Part shown: positions 1 through 7,653 of the stretch, one piece after another
Numbering within the stretch: the first letter of the stretch is position 1
How the letters are laid out: each line of letters opens with the position of its first letter
Assembly (NCBI GenBank): GCA_963664245.1
Contig: OY760934.1
Span: 1,426,001 to 1,490,000, forward strand
DNA: 64,000 bases
Reading direction: 5' to 3'
Source of the DNA: GCA-2711565 sp963664245
GTDB lineage: Bacteria > Bacteroidota > Bacteroidia > Bacteroidales > GCA-2711565
Notes under the pieces: model-generated
Databases searched by the model: none
Seen by the model: only the letters and a program-made list of their open reading frames with translations
Told to the model about the DNA's origin: nothing
Made by a program: the position numbers and the translations under genes

Positions 1-163
1 GCAGCCTCCTAAAACAAAAAATACTTCATTTTTAAATTAATGAAAAAAACAGTGCTACTGTTCTTTAACGCCTAGGGTTTATGGCCAAAAACATCTTTTA
101 CCCTGTCACCAAAAAGAGTAATCAACAGAAATTTTTAACAAGATTAAAAGAAGGAAGAATATC

Positions 164-1084
164 ATGAAAGAAACATTAGTAAGCGTGGAAAACCTGTCGC
201 ACCGTTACAGTGTCCAATGGGCGGTAAAGGATGTGAGTTTTGAGATACCCAGTAAAGGGATCTATGGCTTGCTTGGCTCCAACGGAGCGGGAAAATCCAC
301 CACCATGAACATCATGAGCGGGGTTTTAAAACAGACCCATGGCAATGTATATATAAAAGGCATCAACTTATCAAAAAACCCTATTGAAGCCAAAAAACAG
401 ATCGGGTTTTTACCTCAAAAACCACCATTGTATACCGATACAACGGTAGAAGAATATTTAACAAATTGTGCCTATTTACGCATGATCCCTGAAAAGGAAG
501 TTAAAAAAGCGGTAGAGGAAGTGATGGAAAAATGTGCCATTACCCATTTTAAAAAACGTTTGATCCGGAACCTTTCGGGTGGTTACCAGCAACGGGTAGG
601 GATCGCCCAGGCTATCATCCATAAACCTTCTTTTATTATTTTGGATGAACCCACCAATGGTTTGGACCCAAACCAGATTATAGAGGTCCGTGGTTTGATC
701 AAAGAAATTGCCGAAGATCGGGCGGTATTGTTATCCACCCACATCCTTACCGAGGTCCATGCCATTTGTGACCAGATACTGATGATTGAGCATGGTAAAT
801 TGGTTTTCTCCGGAAAAACCGAAGAATTTGACAATTACTTGAGCCCGAACAGCATTTTTGTCCGTTTATTGGAAATGCCCCCGGTAGATGATCTGATGAA
901 GATAGAAGGTGTAGAGAGCGTGGAAGAACTGGGCGGGCCAAATTACAGGTTAATATTTGCTGACCTGAACGGAGCAACAGAGCGCATAGTTATGCAAAGT
1001 ATAAAAAACAACTGGCGCCTGGATGAAATCCGGGCAGAAAAGAATTCATTGAATGATGTGTTCTCGGCATTGTCGAAAAACTAA
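164..1084 (+). CDS. gldA: GldA-like ABC transporter ATP-binding protein (copy 1)
   Basis: Cytoplasmic ATPase subunit of an ABC exporter of the GldA type, expected to pair with the membrane protein encoded 12 nt downstream. Visible motifs: Walker A GSNGAGKST at residues 38-46, Q-loop near FLPQ, signature LSGGYQQR from 137, Walker B FIILDEP at 157-163 and the H-loop in LLSTH. The C-terminal 90 residues form the usual GldA tail. The start is preceded by AAGGAAG, an SD-like stretch also found before the second copy at 10920. That copy differs at about 33 of 306 residues by eye. In Flavobacterium, GldA with GldF and GldG is needed for gliding, but many non-gliding Bacteroidota carry this system, so gliding is not implied. 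The symbol reflects family, not proven function. Confidence 0.9.
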   Translation: MKETLVSVENLSHRYSVQWAVKDVSFEIPSKGIYGLLGSNGAGKSTTMNIMSGVLKQTHGNVYIKGINLSKNPIEAKKQIGFLPQKPPLYTDTTVEEYLTNCAYLRMIPEKEVKKAVEEVMEKCAITHFKKRLIRNLSGGYQQRVGIAQAIIHKPSFIILDEPTNGLDPNQIIEVRGLIKEIAEDRAVLLSTHILTEVHAICDQILMIEHGKLVFSGKTEEFDNYLSPNSIFVRLLEMPPVDDLMKIEGVESVEELGGPNYRLIFADLNGATERIVMQSIKNNWRLDEIRAEKNSLNDVFSALSKN

Positions 1085-1096
1085 AAAGATAGAGAT

Positions 1097-3568
1097 ATGA
1101 AAATGATAATAAAGATAGCACGGGTGGAACTTCAGAAGATGTTCTATTCCCCGATAGCATGGTTGGTTCTTATCATATTTGCAGTCCAATCTGGGATAAC
1201 ATTGATGGGAACAATAAATCGCATTATTATAACATCAGGATTAGGTTATTATACTTCTAATTTAACTAATCGTTTATATATAAGACTTTTTGTTGAAGTT
1301 CTACGTAATTTATATTTATATATTCCCTTGCTTACCATGGGCTTGTTAAGCAGAGAATTTAGTTCGGGCTCCATAAAGCTACTCTATTCATCCCCTGTTT
1401 CCAATGAACAAATCGTATTGGGGAAATTTCTTTCTATGATGGTGTTTGGATTGGCAATGATAGTGATACTTTTTTTAGGATGCCTTTATGGTTTCTTTAC
1501 GATTAAAAATTATGATTTCCCTTTGATTGCAACAGGTTTATTAGGGATTTACCTGTTAATCTGTACTTATTCAGCCATCGGCTTGTTCATGTCTTCGTTA
1601 ACCTCTTACCAGGTAGTGGCAGCCATGGGTTCCTTTACAGCTTTTTTTGTTTTGGAAAAAGCGGATAGTATGTGGCAGGGGGTAGAATTGGTACGTGATA
1701 TTACCTATTGGTTATCAATCAGTGGCAGATCAGACACCTTTATAAGAGGCTTGATTTGTAGTGAAGATGTATTGTACTTCATATTGGTATCCGGATTGTT
1801 TATTGCATTTACTATATTCAGGCTAAAAGGTATCCGGGAGAAAAGCCCAAAGTATATTTCGTTTGCAAGGTATGCCGGTGCTTTTATCATTGTGGCTTTG
1901 CTTGGTTATGTGAGTACCATTCCTTCTTTAATGAAATACCATGATTCAACATACACTAAGGTTAATACTTTAACTAAAAACAGCCAGGAGGTGATCTCCA
2001 AACTCAAAGGAAAAATAAAGATAACAACTTATGTGAATATTTTTGGTAAAAATGGATGGGAAGGTCTTCCTCAATATATTAATCGTGATTTGGAACGGTA
2101 TGAACAGTACAGAAGATTTAAGCCTGATATTAGAATGAAGTATAAGTATTATTATGACCTGCCTGTACAGAAGGACGTGTTAGAGAATCATAATAGGCGT
2201 TTTGCAGGGATGACTTTGGAAAAAACATTAACGAAAGTCTGTAAAGTGTATGATGTAAATGAAGATCGGTTTAAACCCGGTAAAGATTATGCACAGGAAA
2301 TACCACTTGAATCCGAGTTAAACCGTTGTGTCCGGAAAATTGAAACCGAAGACGGAAAGGTAGCTTATTTGCGTATTTATGATGATATGATGAAGTTTCC
2401 TGATGAATCCCAGAAGACTGCTGCTTTTAAAAAGGTTACCATGGAATTACCCCTTGTTGGATTTGTAAAAGGCCATGAAGAACGGGATGTAGATGATTTC
2501 GGATCCCGGGGGTATTTTCGCCTGGCTAAAGAAAAACCCTTTAGGTACTCCTTGATAAACAATGGTTTTGATATTACAGAATGTGAATTGTCTACACCGG
2601 TTAATAAAAGTATTGATATTTTGATCATTGCGGATGCCAAAACGGTGTTTTCAGACCAAGAAATAAAGAACCTGAACGACTATATTGATCGGGGAGGTAA
2701 TTTAATCATTGCCTGTGACAGGAAACGTCAGGAGTTTATGAACCCCTTGGTAGAGCGTTTTGGGGTTAAATTTATGGGAGGACAGGTCGTTGAGTACAAT
2801 AAAGGCTACACTCAGGATATGGTAACAGGAGAATTTACCCCGGCAGGGAAAAAAATTGCTTACCAGTTTGAACAAATAGCTCAGGGAGAAGGTTGTGTCT
2901 GTATGGAAGGTGTTGTTGGAATTGAGTATGATAATACAGGAGATTTTAAGGCAACCCCTGTTTTGATATCCGATACGATGAAGAATATGCCCGCATCCAA
3001 TGATCCTGAACTTTTAAAACAGCTTGAAAAGGCTCAAAAAGCCAAAAAAGAAGAGGAAGAAGAAGTTAAATCGGATATGGATCCATTGCTTAAAATGATC
3101 CAGAACCAAAAGGCTGAAGAAAAGAGCGAAGAAGATAACAGTGTTGAGTATATTGGTTCGTGGAATGAGTTAGATACTAAGGATTTTATTGATAATATAG
3201 CAATATATAATTCTGAACAGGGAGAAGCTGGCGGGCCGGTTACCATGGCACTTGCTTTAGAGCGTAAGGTAGGAAGCAAATCCCAAAAAATCATGATACT
3301 TGGTGATGCAGATTGCTTTAGTAATGGTGAGTTTTCACGGAGTAGAACAGGAATTAAGGCAATGAACTTTAAGATGGCAACTGGAATGTTTTTCTGGTTG
3401 TCTGATAATGAGGTTCCCATTGACATTCGCCGTCCCGCCCCCATAGACAATGAAATTTATACCAAAGATGGAGATATCCCCTTTTTAAATGCCTTGTATA
3501 AAATAATTATTCCAGTATTGTTGGCAGTGGCCTTTTTATTGATTTGGCTGCGAAGGAAAGGACGTTAA
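1097..3568 (+). CDS. Fused GldF-GldG ABC permease and auxiliary protein (copy 1)
   Basis: An 823-residue fusion of an ABC-2 type permease (GldF-like, residues 1 to about 280, roughly six membrane helices) and a GldG-like periplasmic domain (about 290-790), closed by one C-terminal helix near 797-817 and a basic RRKGR end. In Flavobacterium GldF and GldG are separate; here one polypeptide does both, as in many other Bacteroidota. It forms an operon with the ATPase 12 nt upstream and ends at a strong hairpin terminator. Compared with the second copy (777 aa, 7654-9987) it carries an extra stretch rich in Glu and Lys at about residues 636-685, probably coiled coil. Substrate unknown. Confidence 0.88.
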   Translation: MKMIIKIARVELQKMFYSPIAWLVLIIFAVQSGITLMGTINRIIITSGLGYYTSNLTNRLYIRLFVEVLRNLYLYIPLLTMGLLSREFSSGSIKLLYSSPVSNEQIVLGKFLSMMVFGLAMIVILFLGCLYGFFTIKNYDFPLIATGLLGIYLLICTYSAIGLFMSSLTSYQVVAAMGSFTAFFVLEKADSMWQGVELVRDITYWLSISGRSDTFIRGLICSEDVLYFILVSGLFIAFTIFRLKGIREKSPKYISFARYAGAFIIVALLGYVSTIPSLMKYHDSTYTKVNTLTKNSQEVISKLKGKIKITTYVNIFGKNGWEGLPQYINRDLERYEQYRRFKPDIRMKYKYYYDLPVQKDVLENHNRRFAGMTLEKTLTKVCKVYDVNEDRFKPGKDYAQEIPLESELNRCVRKIETEDGKVAYLRIYDDMMKFPDESQKTAAFKKVTMELPLVGFVKGHEERDVDDFGSRGYFRLAKEKPFRYSLINNGFDITECELSTPVNKSIDILIIADAKTVFSDQEIKNLNDYIDRGGNLIIACDRKRQEFMNPLVERFGVKFMGGQVVEYNKGYTQDMVTGEFTPAGKKIAYQFEQIAQGEGCVCMEGVVGIEYDNTGDFKATPVLISDTMKNMPASNDPELLKQLEKAQKAKKEEEEEVKSDMDPLLKMIQNQKAEEKSEEDNSVEYIGSWNELDTKDFIDNIAIYNSEQGEAGGPVTMALALERKVGSKSQKIMILGDADCFSNGEFSRSRTGIKAMNFKMATGMFFWLSDNEVPIDIRRPAPIDNEIYTKDGDIPFLNALYKIIIPVLLAVAFLLIWLRRKGR

Positions 3569-3581
3569 CATAACACAATTC

Positions 3582-3618
3582 AAAGATGGTTAGGTTGAAA
3601 TACCTGGCCATCTTTTTC
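3582..3618 (+). terminator. Rho-independent terminator of gldA-gldFG copy 1
   Basis: AAAGATGG pairs with CCATCTTT around an inner AGGT/ACCT stem, followed by T residues. The second copy of the operon ends in a recognisably homologous hairpin at 7602-7638, where the stems changed on both sides. Confidence 0.8.
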
Positions 3619-3897
3619 CTAATCTAGAAATTAAAAAACAAAAACAGTTCAACAATATAACTTTCACAATTAAACCTGTTCTCTCACAGTATAATATCTT
3701 TGGGGAGTAAAACAGACTAAATAATCTCGCTTTTTAATCAATACGCTAATTAGGTTCATTAGAGAGAGATAATTCACATAATATCTTACTTTGTAGTAAA
3801 TTAACCTTTTTTAACACAGCGTTTTTCATCCTTTTTAGCGACTTTTGTGTCTTACTTATTATTGAACTACAATAACGTTGAATTTAAATTTTGAAAA
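3619..3897 (+). promoter_or_regulatory. Upstream region of the thioredoxin-like gene with phased TTAACC repeats
   Basis: Non-coding stretch between the terminator and the gene at 3898. TTAACC at 3801-3806 is followed exactly 10 bp later by TTAACA at 3811-3816. A near-consensus Bacteroidota -7 element, GACTTTTG (one mismatch to TAnnTTTG), lies at 3840-3847, 23 nt downstream of the repeats. The same repeat stands before both histidine kinase genes in this window. The rest of the region is AT-rich with no ORF or RNA I recognise. Confidence 0.5.
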
Positions 3898-5067
3898 ATG
3901 AGAAAATTACTATTAGTGATTGCCGCAGTTGCATTCTCAATGGGTGTATTTGCACAAGGAATTGAATTTGAGCACGGAACCTTTGACGAAGCCCTGGCAA
4001 AAGCAAAAGCTGAAAATAAAATGGTTTTCATGGATTGTTTTACCGTTTGGTGCGGCCCGTGTAAAATGCTTTCAAGCGAGGTATTCACTCAAAAAGAAGT
4101 GGGAGACTATTTTAATGCCAACTTCGTGAGCATTAAAATGGATATGGAGAAAGGTGAAGGAATTGAATTAAGAAAAAAATACGGGGTAAAAGCATTCCCA
4201 ACCTTATTATGGTTAGATGCAGAAGGGAATCTTCAACACAAAGCTTTAGGTAGCATGTCGGCTCCTGCTTTAATTGAGGTAGCTAAAACGGCATTTGATA
4301 CTGAAAAGAATTGGGGAAGTTTTGCAAAAAAATACAATAATGGAGAACGCAGCATTCCTTTTCTTCAGGAATATATTTTAACAGCTAAAAGTCTGTATGA
4401 AGATGTTGATGAGGCTGCAGAAGCTTATTATGCCCAGCGGACAAACGAAGAATTGTTCAACGCTAAAGATGTTGAAATCATGAGTGCTACCATAAAATCT
4501 GTGAACGATAAAAAATTCACCTTTGTTATGGAAAATAAAGCAAAATTTAAAGATGTAGTTGGTGAAGCTACAATCAATAATTTTATTGAGCAGATCATGG
4601 AGCAAGATTTCAATAATGCGATGAGAACAAGAAATGAAGAGACAATTGCACAAAAGAAAAAAGAATTAATTGAATTGGATGAGGAAATTGCAAACAAACT
4701 ATTTGCTCTAATGGACTTACAACAATTATATCGCGATCCAGACAAAAACAAATTTTTCGATGGCCTTGCTGACTTCGCTCTAAAATATGAATTTAATAAT
4801 GCTAAAACCCTGAACCAATATGCATGGATGATTGTTGATGCGAAAATAGAACTAAAAGAAGATGTTTTGCAAAAAGCCTTAAAAATGGCAAAAAAAGCAG
4901 CTGAATTGGATAAAAGCTTTGCCACTATTGATACTTATGCTTATGCATTGTACAAAGTCGGGGAAATTGATGAAGCGATGAAAATGGCCAAAAAAGCGGT
5001 TGACCTTGCTTCAGATCAAGAAAAGAAAGACCTGTGGTCTCAAAAATGTTTGAATGGAGAATTATAA
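3898..5067 (+). CDS. Secreted thioredoxin-family protein with C-terminal helical repeats (copy 1)
   Basis: A 389-residue protein with a signal peptide (residues 1-19, cleavage after VFAQ) and a thioredoxin fold holding the redox motif WCGPCK at residues 51-56 and the cis-proline in AFPTLLW. The C-terminal half is helical and ends in a TPR-like unit (TYAYALYKVGEIDEAMKMAK). Likely a periplasmic disulfide oxidoreductase or reductase; partner unknown. It lies between a gldA-gldFG operon and a convergent two-component system, and its promoter carries the TTAACC repeats seen before the kinase genes. A second copy, about 84% identical by eye over the shared part, lies inverted at the right end of the window. 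Confidence 0.85.
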   Translation: MRKLLLVIAAVAFSMGVFAQGIEFEHGTFDEALAKAKAENKMVFMDCFTVWCGPCKMLSSEVFTQKEVGDYFNANFVSIKMDMEKGEGIELRKKYGVKAFPTLLWLDAEGNLQHKALGSMSAPALIEVAKTAFDTEKNWGSFAKKYNNGERSIPFLQEYILTAKSLYEDVDEAAEAYYAQRTNEELFNAKDVEIMSATIKSVNDKKFTFVMENKAKFKDVVGEATINNFIEQIMEQDFNNAMRTRNEETIAQKKKELIELDEEIANKLFALMDLQQLYRDPDKNKFFDGLADFALKYEFNNAKTLNQYAWMIVDAKIELKEDVLQKALKMAKKAAELDKSFATIDTYAYALYKVGEIDEAMKMAKKAVDLASDQEKKDLWSQKCLNGEL

Positions 5068-5090
5068 AATACATCAAAACATATGATAAT

Positions 5091-5126
5091 AAAAAACCCG
5101 AAAAATTAAAATTTCGGGTTTTTTTA
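5091..5126. terminator. Bidirectional terminator between converging genes
   Basis: A-run, CCCGAAA, short loop, TTTCGGG, T-run. Works for the thioredoxin-like gene on + and the response regulator on -. The second thioredoxin copy keeps only the left arm (see 63045). Confidence 0.88.
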
Positions 5127-5158
5127 TTATCCATTGAAAATTACAGTTTTCTTACTCA

Positions 5159-5875
5159 TCAGGCATCTCTTCTAACCAACAGCAGGTAACCCCTACCCCT
5201 TAAGGTTTGAATTTCAACATTGGGGTCTTTTTTAAAATAGTTTCTAAGTTTCTTTATATAAACATCCAGGGTTCGAGAATTGAAAAACGAATCATCGCCC
5301 CATACCTGGAGCAAAATATCTTTTCGTTCAATAATACGGGTTCCTTTCTCTACTAACATTCTAAGAATTTCACCCTCCCTGTTCGAAAGGACTGACAAAC
5401 CCGAAGGCGATTTTAATTCAAACCTGTTGGGATAAAATGTATAAGTCCCAATCCCTATTTCTTCATTAATCATATCATCATCCGCTAAATCCCTGGCATT
5501 ATTTGAACCATGAATTTTAAGCTGATTTTGTATCCTGAGAAAAAGTTCTTCCAAACTTACCGGTTTACGGATATAATCGGTTCCTCCTGCTTCAAATCCT
5601 TTCACCAAATCAGCAAGTTCAACCCTAGCCGTTAAAAAAATAATGGGAATGTTGGAATCTTTCTGGCGAATAAGCTTGCATAATTCAAAGCCATCAATAT
5701 TGGGCAACATTACATCAACCACGCATATATCCGGTTGAAAGTTACTAAAATGCCGCATAACATTTGCACCATCCTGTTCCCAAACCACCTCAAACCCCCT
5801 ATGCTGTAATGTTTCAAATATAATCTGCCCCAAACTGGGTTCGTCTTCAATATATAAAATCTTTTTCTTGCCCAT
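5159..5875 (-). CDS. OmpR-family response regulator (TCS 1)
   Basis: Receiver domain with acidic pocket E10-D11, phospho-acceptor D54 (CVVDVMLP), T in FLTAR and K in RKP, then a winged-helix DNA-binding domain (LSNREGEILRML to GRGYLLLV). 238 residues from the chosen start; a longer frame begins eight codons earlier (5899), but MGKKKILYIEDE is the usual family N-terminus. It lies 81 nt downstream of its histidine kinase on the same strand. It is a clear paralogue of the regulator at 49485-50189, sharing GTDYIRKP and the WGDDS.FNSR.LDVYI.KLR region. Probable targets are the TTAACC repeats at 7482-7497 and 3801-3816 (inference). Confidence 0.92.
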   Translation of the reverse strand: MGKKKILYIEDEPSLGQIIFETLQHRGFEVVWEQDGANVMRHFSNFQPDICVVDVMLPNIDGFELCKLIRQKDSNIPIIFLTARVELADLVKGFEAGGTDYIRKPVSLEELFLRIQNQLKIHGSNNARDLADDDMINEEIGIGTYTFYPNRFELKSPSGLSVLSNREGEILRMLVEKGTRIIERKDILLQVWGDDSFFNSRTLDVYIKKLRNYFKKDPNVEIQTLRGRGYLLLVRRDA

Positions 5876-5956
5876 AGCTATTGATTTATTACCATGCAAG
5901 ATAACAATTTAAAAAAGCGGTTCAGCCGTTAAAAGACTTAAATATTGTTAAAGATT

Positions 5957-7441
5957 TTAAGAATAGGGGAATTTCAAAACAAATTCACAACCCCTATCTG
6001 GTAAGTTTCTGGCTTTGATACTACCATTATGTTGTTTCATCACCAATGCAGCAAAGCTCAATCCCAAGCCAAAGCCTTTAATATTATGTTTATTCCCGGT
6101 AGGAACCCTAAAGAAGCGATCAAAAATCTTAGAAATATATTCTTCAGGAATACCAGGGCCATCATCAAGAACCGAAATAAAGACTTTTTCATTTTCCTGC
6201 AGCAATACCACTTCTATTTTAACATCCTCTCCTCCATATTTCATGCTATTCTCAATGAGGTTTCGAATAACGCCCTCAATATAAACCTTATCAACCGAAA
6301 GATGAATTTCCTGGAGTGGGGTATCATAACTAATCTGTTTCAGATCAGGATAAGCCAGTTTAATCGAATCAACAATATTCCTGATAAACTCATTCATATT
6401 AATCATGGCTTTATGAACCGGGTGTTGACGGGATTGCAATTTAGAATGTTCCAAAACCCTGGAGGTGAGCTTATCCAATCGATTCATTTCGACCAACATC
6501 ATTTGATGGTATTTCTCCATTTTTCCCTCATCTTTCATCCCAAAACCCTGCATCGCCTCAAGTGCGGCTTTAGCCGTAGCCACCGGAATTTTTAATTCAT
6601 GCGTGATATTATTAACAAAATCCGAACGCAAGACATTTAATTTGATCTGCGATAAATAACTTCTGTAAGCAAAAACTAAAGCAAAAACTGACAAACTAAA
6701 CAACACAAAAACAAAAGCAATTTGTGGAAAAATAAGCTCTAGCAAATAAAGCGTGTAATTATCAATTTTTGCATAAGAAATCCTTTTACCATCTCCCCAA
6801 AAAGCAGTCAGGTATATGTATTTTTTAGCTTCATCATTATCAATTGTATCATGTTTTGTCCACTGAACTTCAACACCAGGGTATTTCTGAGCCAACATTC
6901 TTATAAAAAAATTTCTTAAAAACTCAATGTCTTCTTTATTATCATTCTTTTGGGGTGGCGAAAAATAATTATATGACCTTTGATCTATCCTATTTTGGGA
7001 TATAATACTAGTGAACCCGGAAAAACGCCCTATCCTATTTTGGAAAAAGCCGTCAATATCAGGCAATATTTGATTCGTTTTATAGAAAAAAAATAACGAA
7101 TCCCAATAAACCTTATTATCATAATAATAATTTAGAATCTCCTTATAAAAACGCTTTTTTACATGCTCTCTGATTTTAACATTGGCAATTTTCAGATTTT
7201 CAATTTTAGAGGTGTCCGGATAGCTAATAATTGGTCCAACAAATCTTTTATACACCAATCTGTTACTAGCATCATTAGAAGAAAAAGCATAAAGACGATA
7301 TATTCCCCCTCGAAAGATATCTTTTTCTTGTTGATATTGAGAATTCAACCAATAAAGAATAAATAAAGCCAATAATAAAAGGCTTAAAACCATTGGAACA
7401 ATAATCCTGATTTTTTTATACAGAACAATGCTTTTTTGCAT
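5957..7441 (-). CDS. Sensor histidine kinase (TCS 1)
   Basis: 494-residue membrane kinase: membrane helix at about 12-31, extracytoplasmic sensor region to about 237, second helix near 238-258, then HisKA with phospho-accepting H281 in THELK, and HATPase_c with N box NLIENSMKYGG, DDGPGIP and GFGLGLSF. The sensor region matches no domain I recognise. The gene is the first of a kinase-regulator operon; a TAnnTTTG element ends only 4 nt before the ATG, with TTAACC repeats upstream. It is a paralogue of the kinase at 50176-51663, similar through the catalytic half and divergent in the sensor half, which implies different signals. Confidence 0.92.
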   Translation of the reverse strand: MQKSIVLYKKIRIIVPMVLSLLLLALFILYWLNSQYQQEKDIFRGGIYRLYAFSSNDASNRLVYKRFVGPIISYPDTSKIENLKIANVKIREHVKKRFYKEILNYYYDNKVYWDSLFFFYKTNQILPDIDGFFQNRIGRFSGFTSIISQNRIDQRSYNYFSPPQKNDNKEDIEFLRNFFIRMLAQKYPGVEVQWTKHDTIDNDEAKKYIYLTAFWGDGKRISYAKIDNYTLYLLELIFPQIAFVFVLFSLSVFALVFAYRSYLSQIKLNVLRSDFVNNITHELKIPVATAKAALEAMQGFGMKDEGKMEKYHQMMLVEMNRLDKLTSRVLEHSKLQSRQHPVHKAMINMNEFIRNIVDSIKLAYPDLKQISYDTPLQEIHLSVDKVYIEGVIRNLIENSMKYGGEDVKIEVVLLQENEKVFISVLDDGPGIPEEYISKIFDRFFRVPTGNKHNIKGFGLGLSFAALVMKQHNGSIKARNLPDRGCEFVLKFPYS

Positions 7442-7445
7442 AAAA

Positions 7446-7497
7446 CAAAGATAAAAGATTCAGCAAGTTATTCTAAACCTGTTAACCTTAATTAACC
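7446..7497 (-). promoter_or_regulatory. TCS 1 promoter with two phased TTAACC repeats
   Basis: On the minus strand TATCTTTG (7453-7446) matches TAnnTTTG and is followed by 4 nt and the kinase ATG. Two TTAACC copies on the plus strand (7482-7487, 7492-7497) are spaced by exactly 10 bp and begin 28 nt upstream of that element. The TCS 2 kinase promoter has the same arrangement with a 27-nt gap. Confidence 0.55.
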
Positions 7498-7601
7498 TAA
7501 GAGAAAAATAGTATTGTATTCGGATAACAATTTAGATTATTTCGTTTAAAAACTTAATCTTTTCGCAAAATAAGGGAGTAAATCAAATATTTAAAGATCT
7601 C

Positions 7602-7638
7602 AAAAAAAATGGCTAGGTGCCCAAAACACCTAACCACC
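7602..7638 (-). terminator. Terminator of gldA-gldFG copy 2
   Basis: On the minus strand GGTTAGGTG pairs with CACCTAGCC, followed by a run of eight T. Homologous to the terminator at 3582-3618. Confidence 0.8.
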
Positions 7639-7653
7639 TTTAAGTTGCTATTA

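Noticed and set aside
164..3568. Gliding motility locus
   Set aside because: Only GldA and a GldF-GldG fusion are present; no gldK-N, spr or type IX secretion genes are seen, and these ABC genes are common in non-gliding Bacteroidota.
4378..4925. Minus-strand frames opposite the thioredoxin-like gene, also repeated at 63391-63773
   Set aside because: Their similarity to each other arises because both are antisense to the duplicated gene; not an independent gene family.
6015..6595. Two overlapping plus-strand frames opposite the TCS 1 kinase
   Set aside because: Antisense shadows of the HATPase and HisKA coding region; no protein-like domains.
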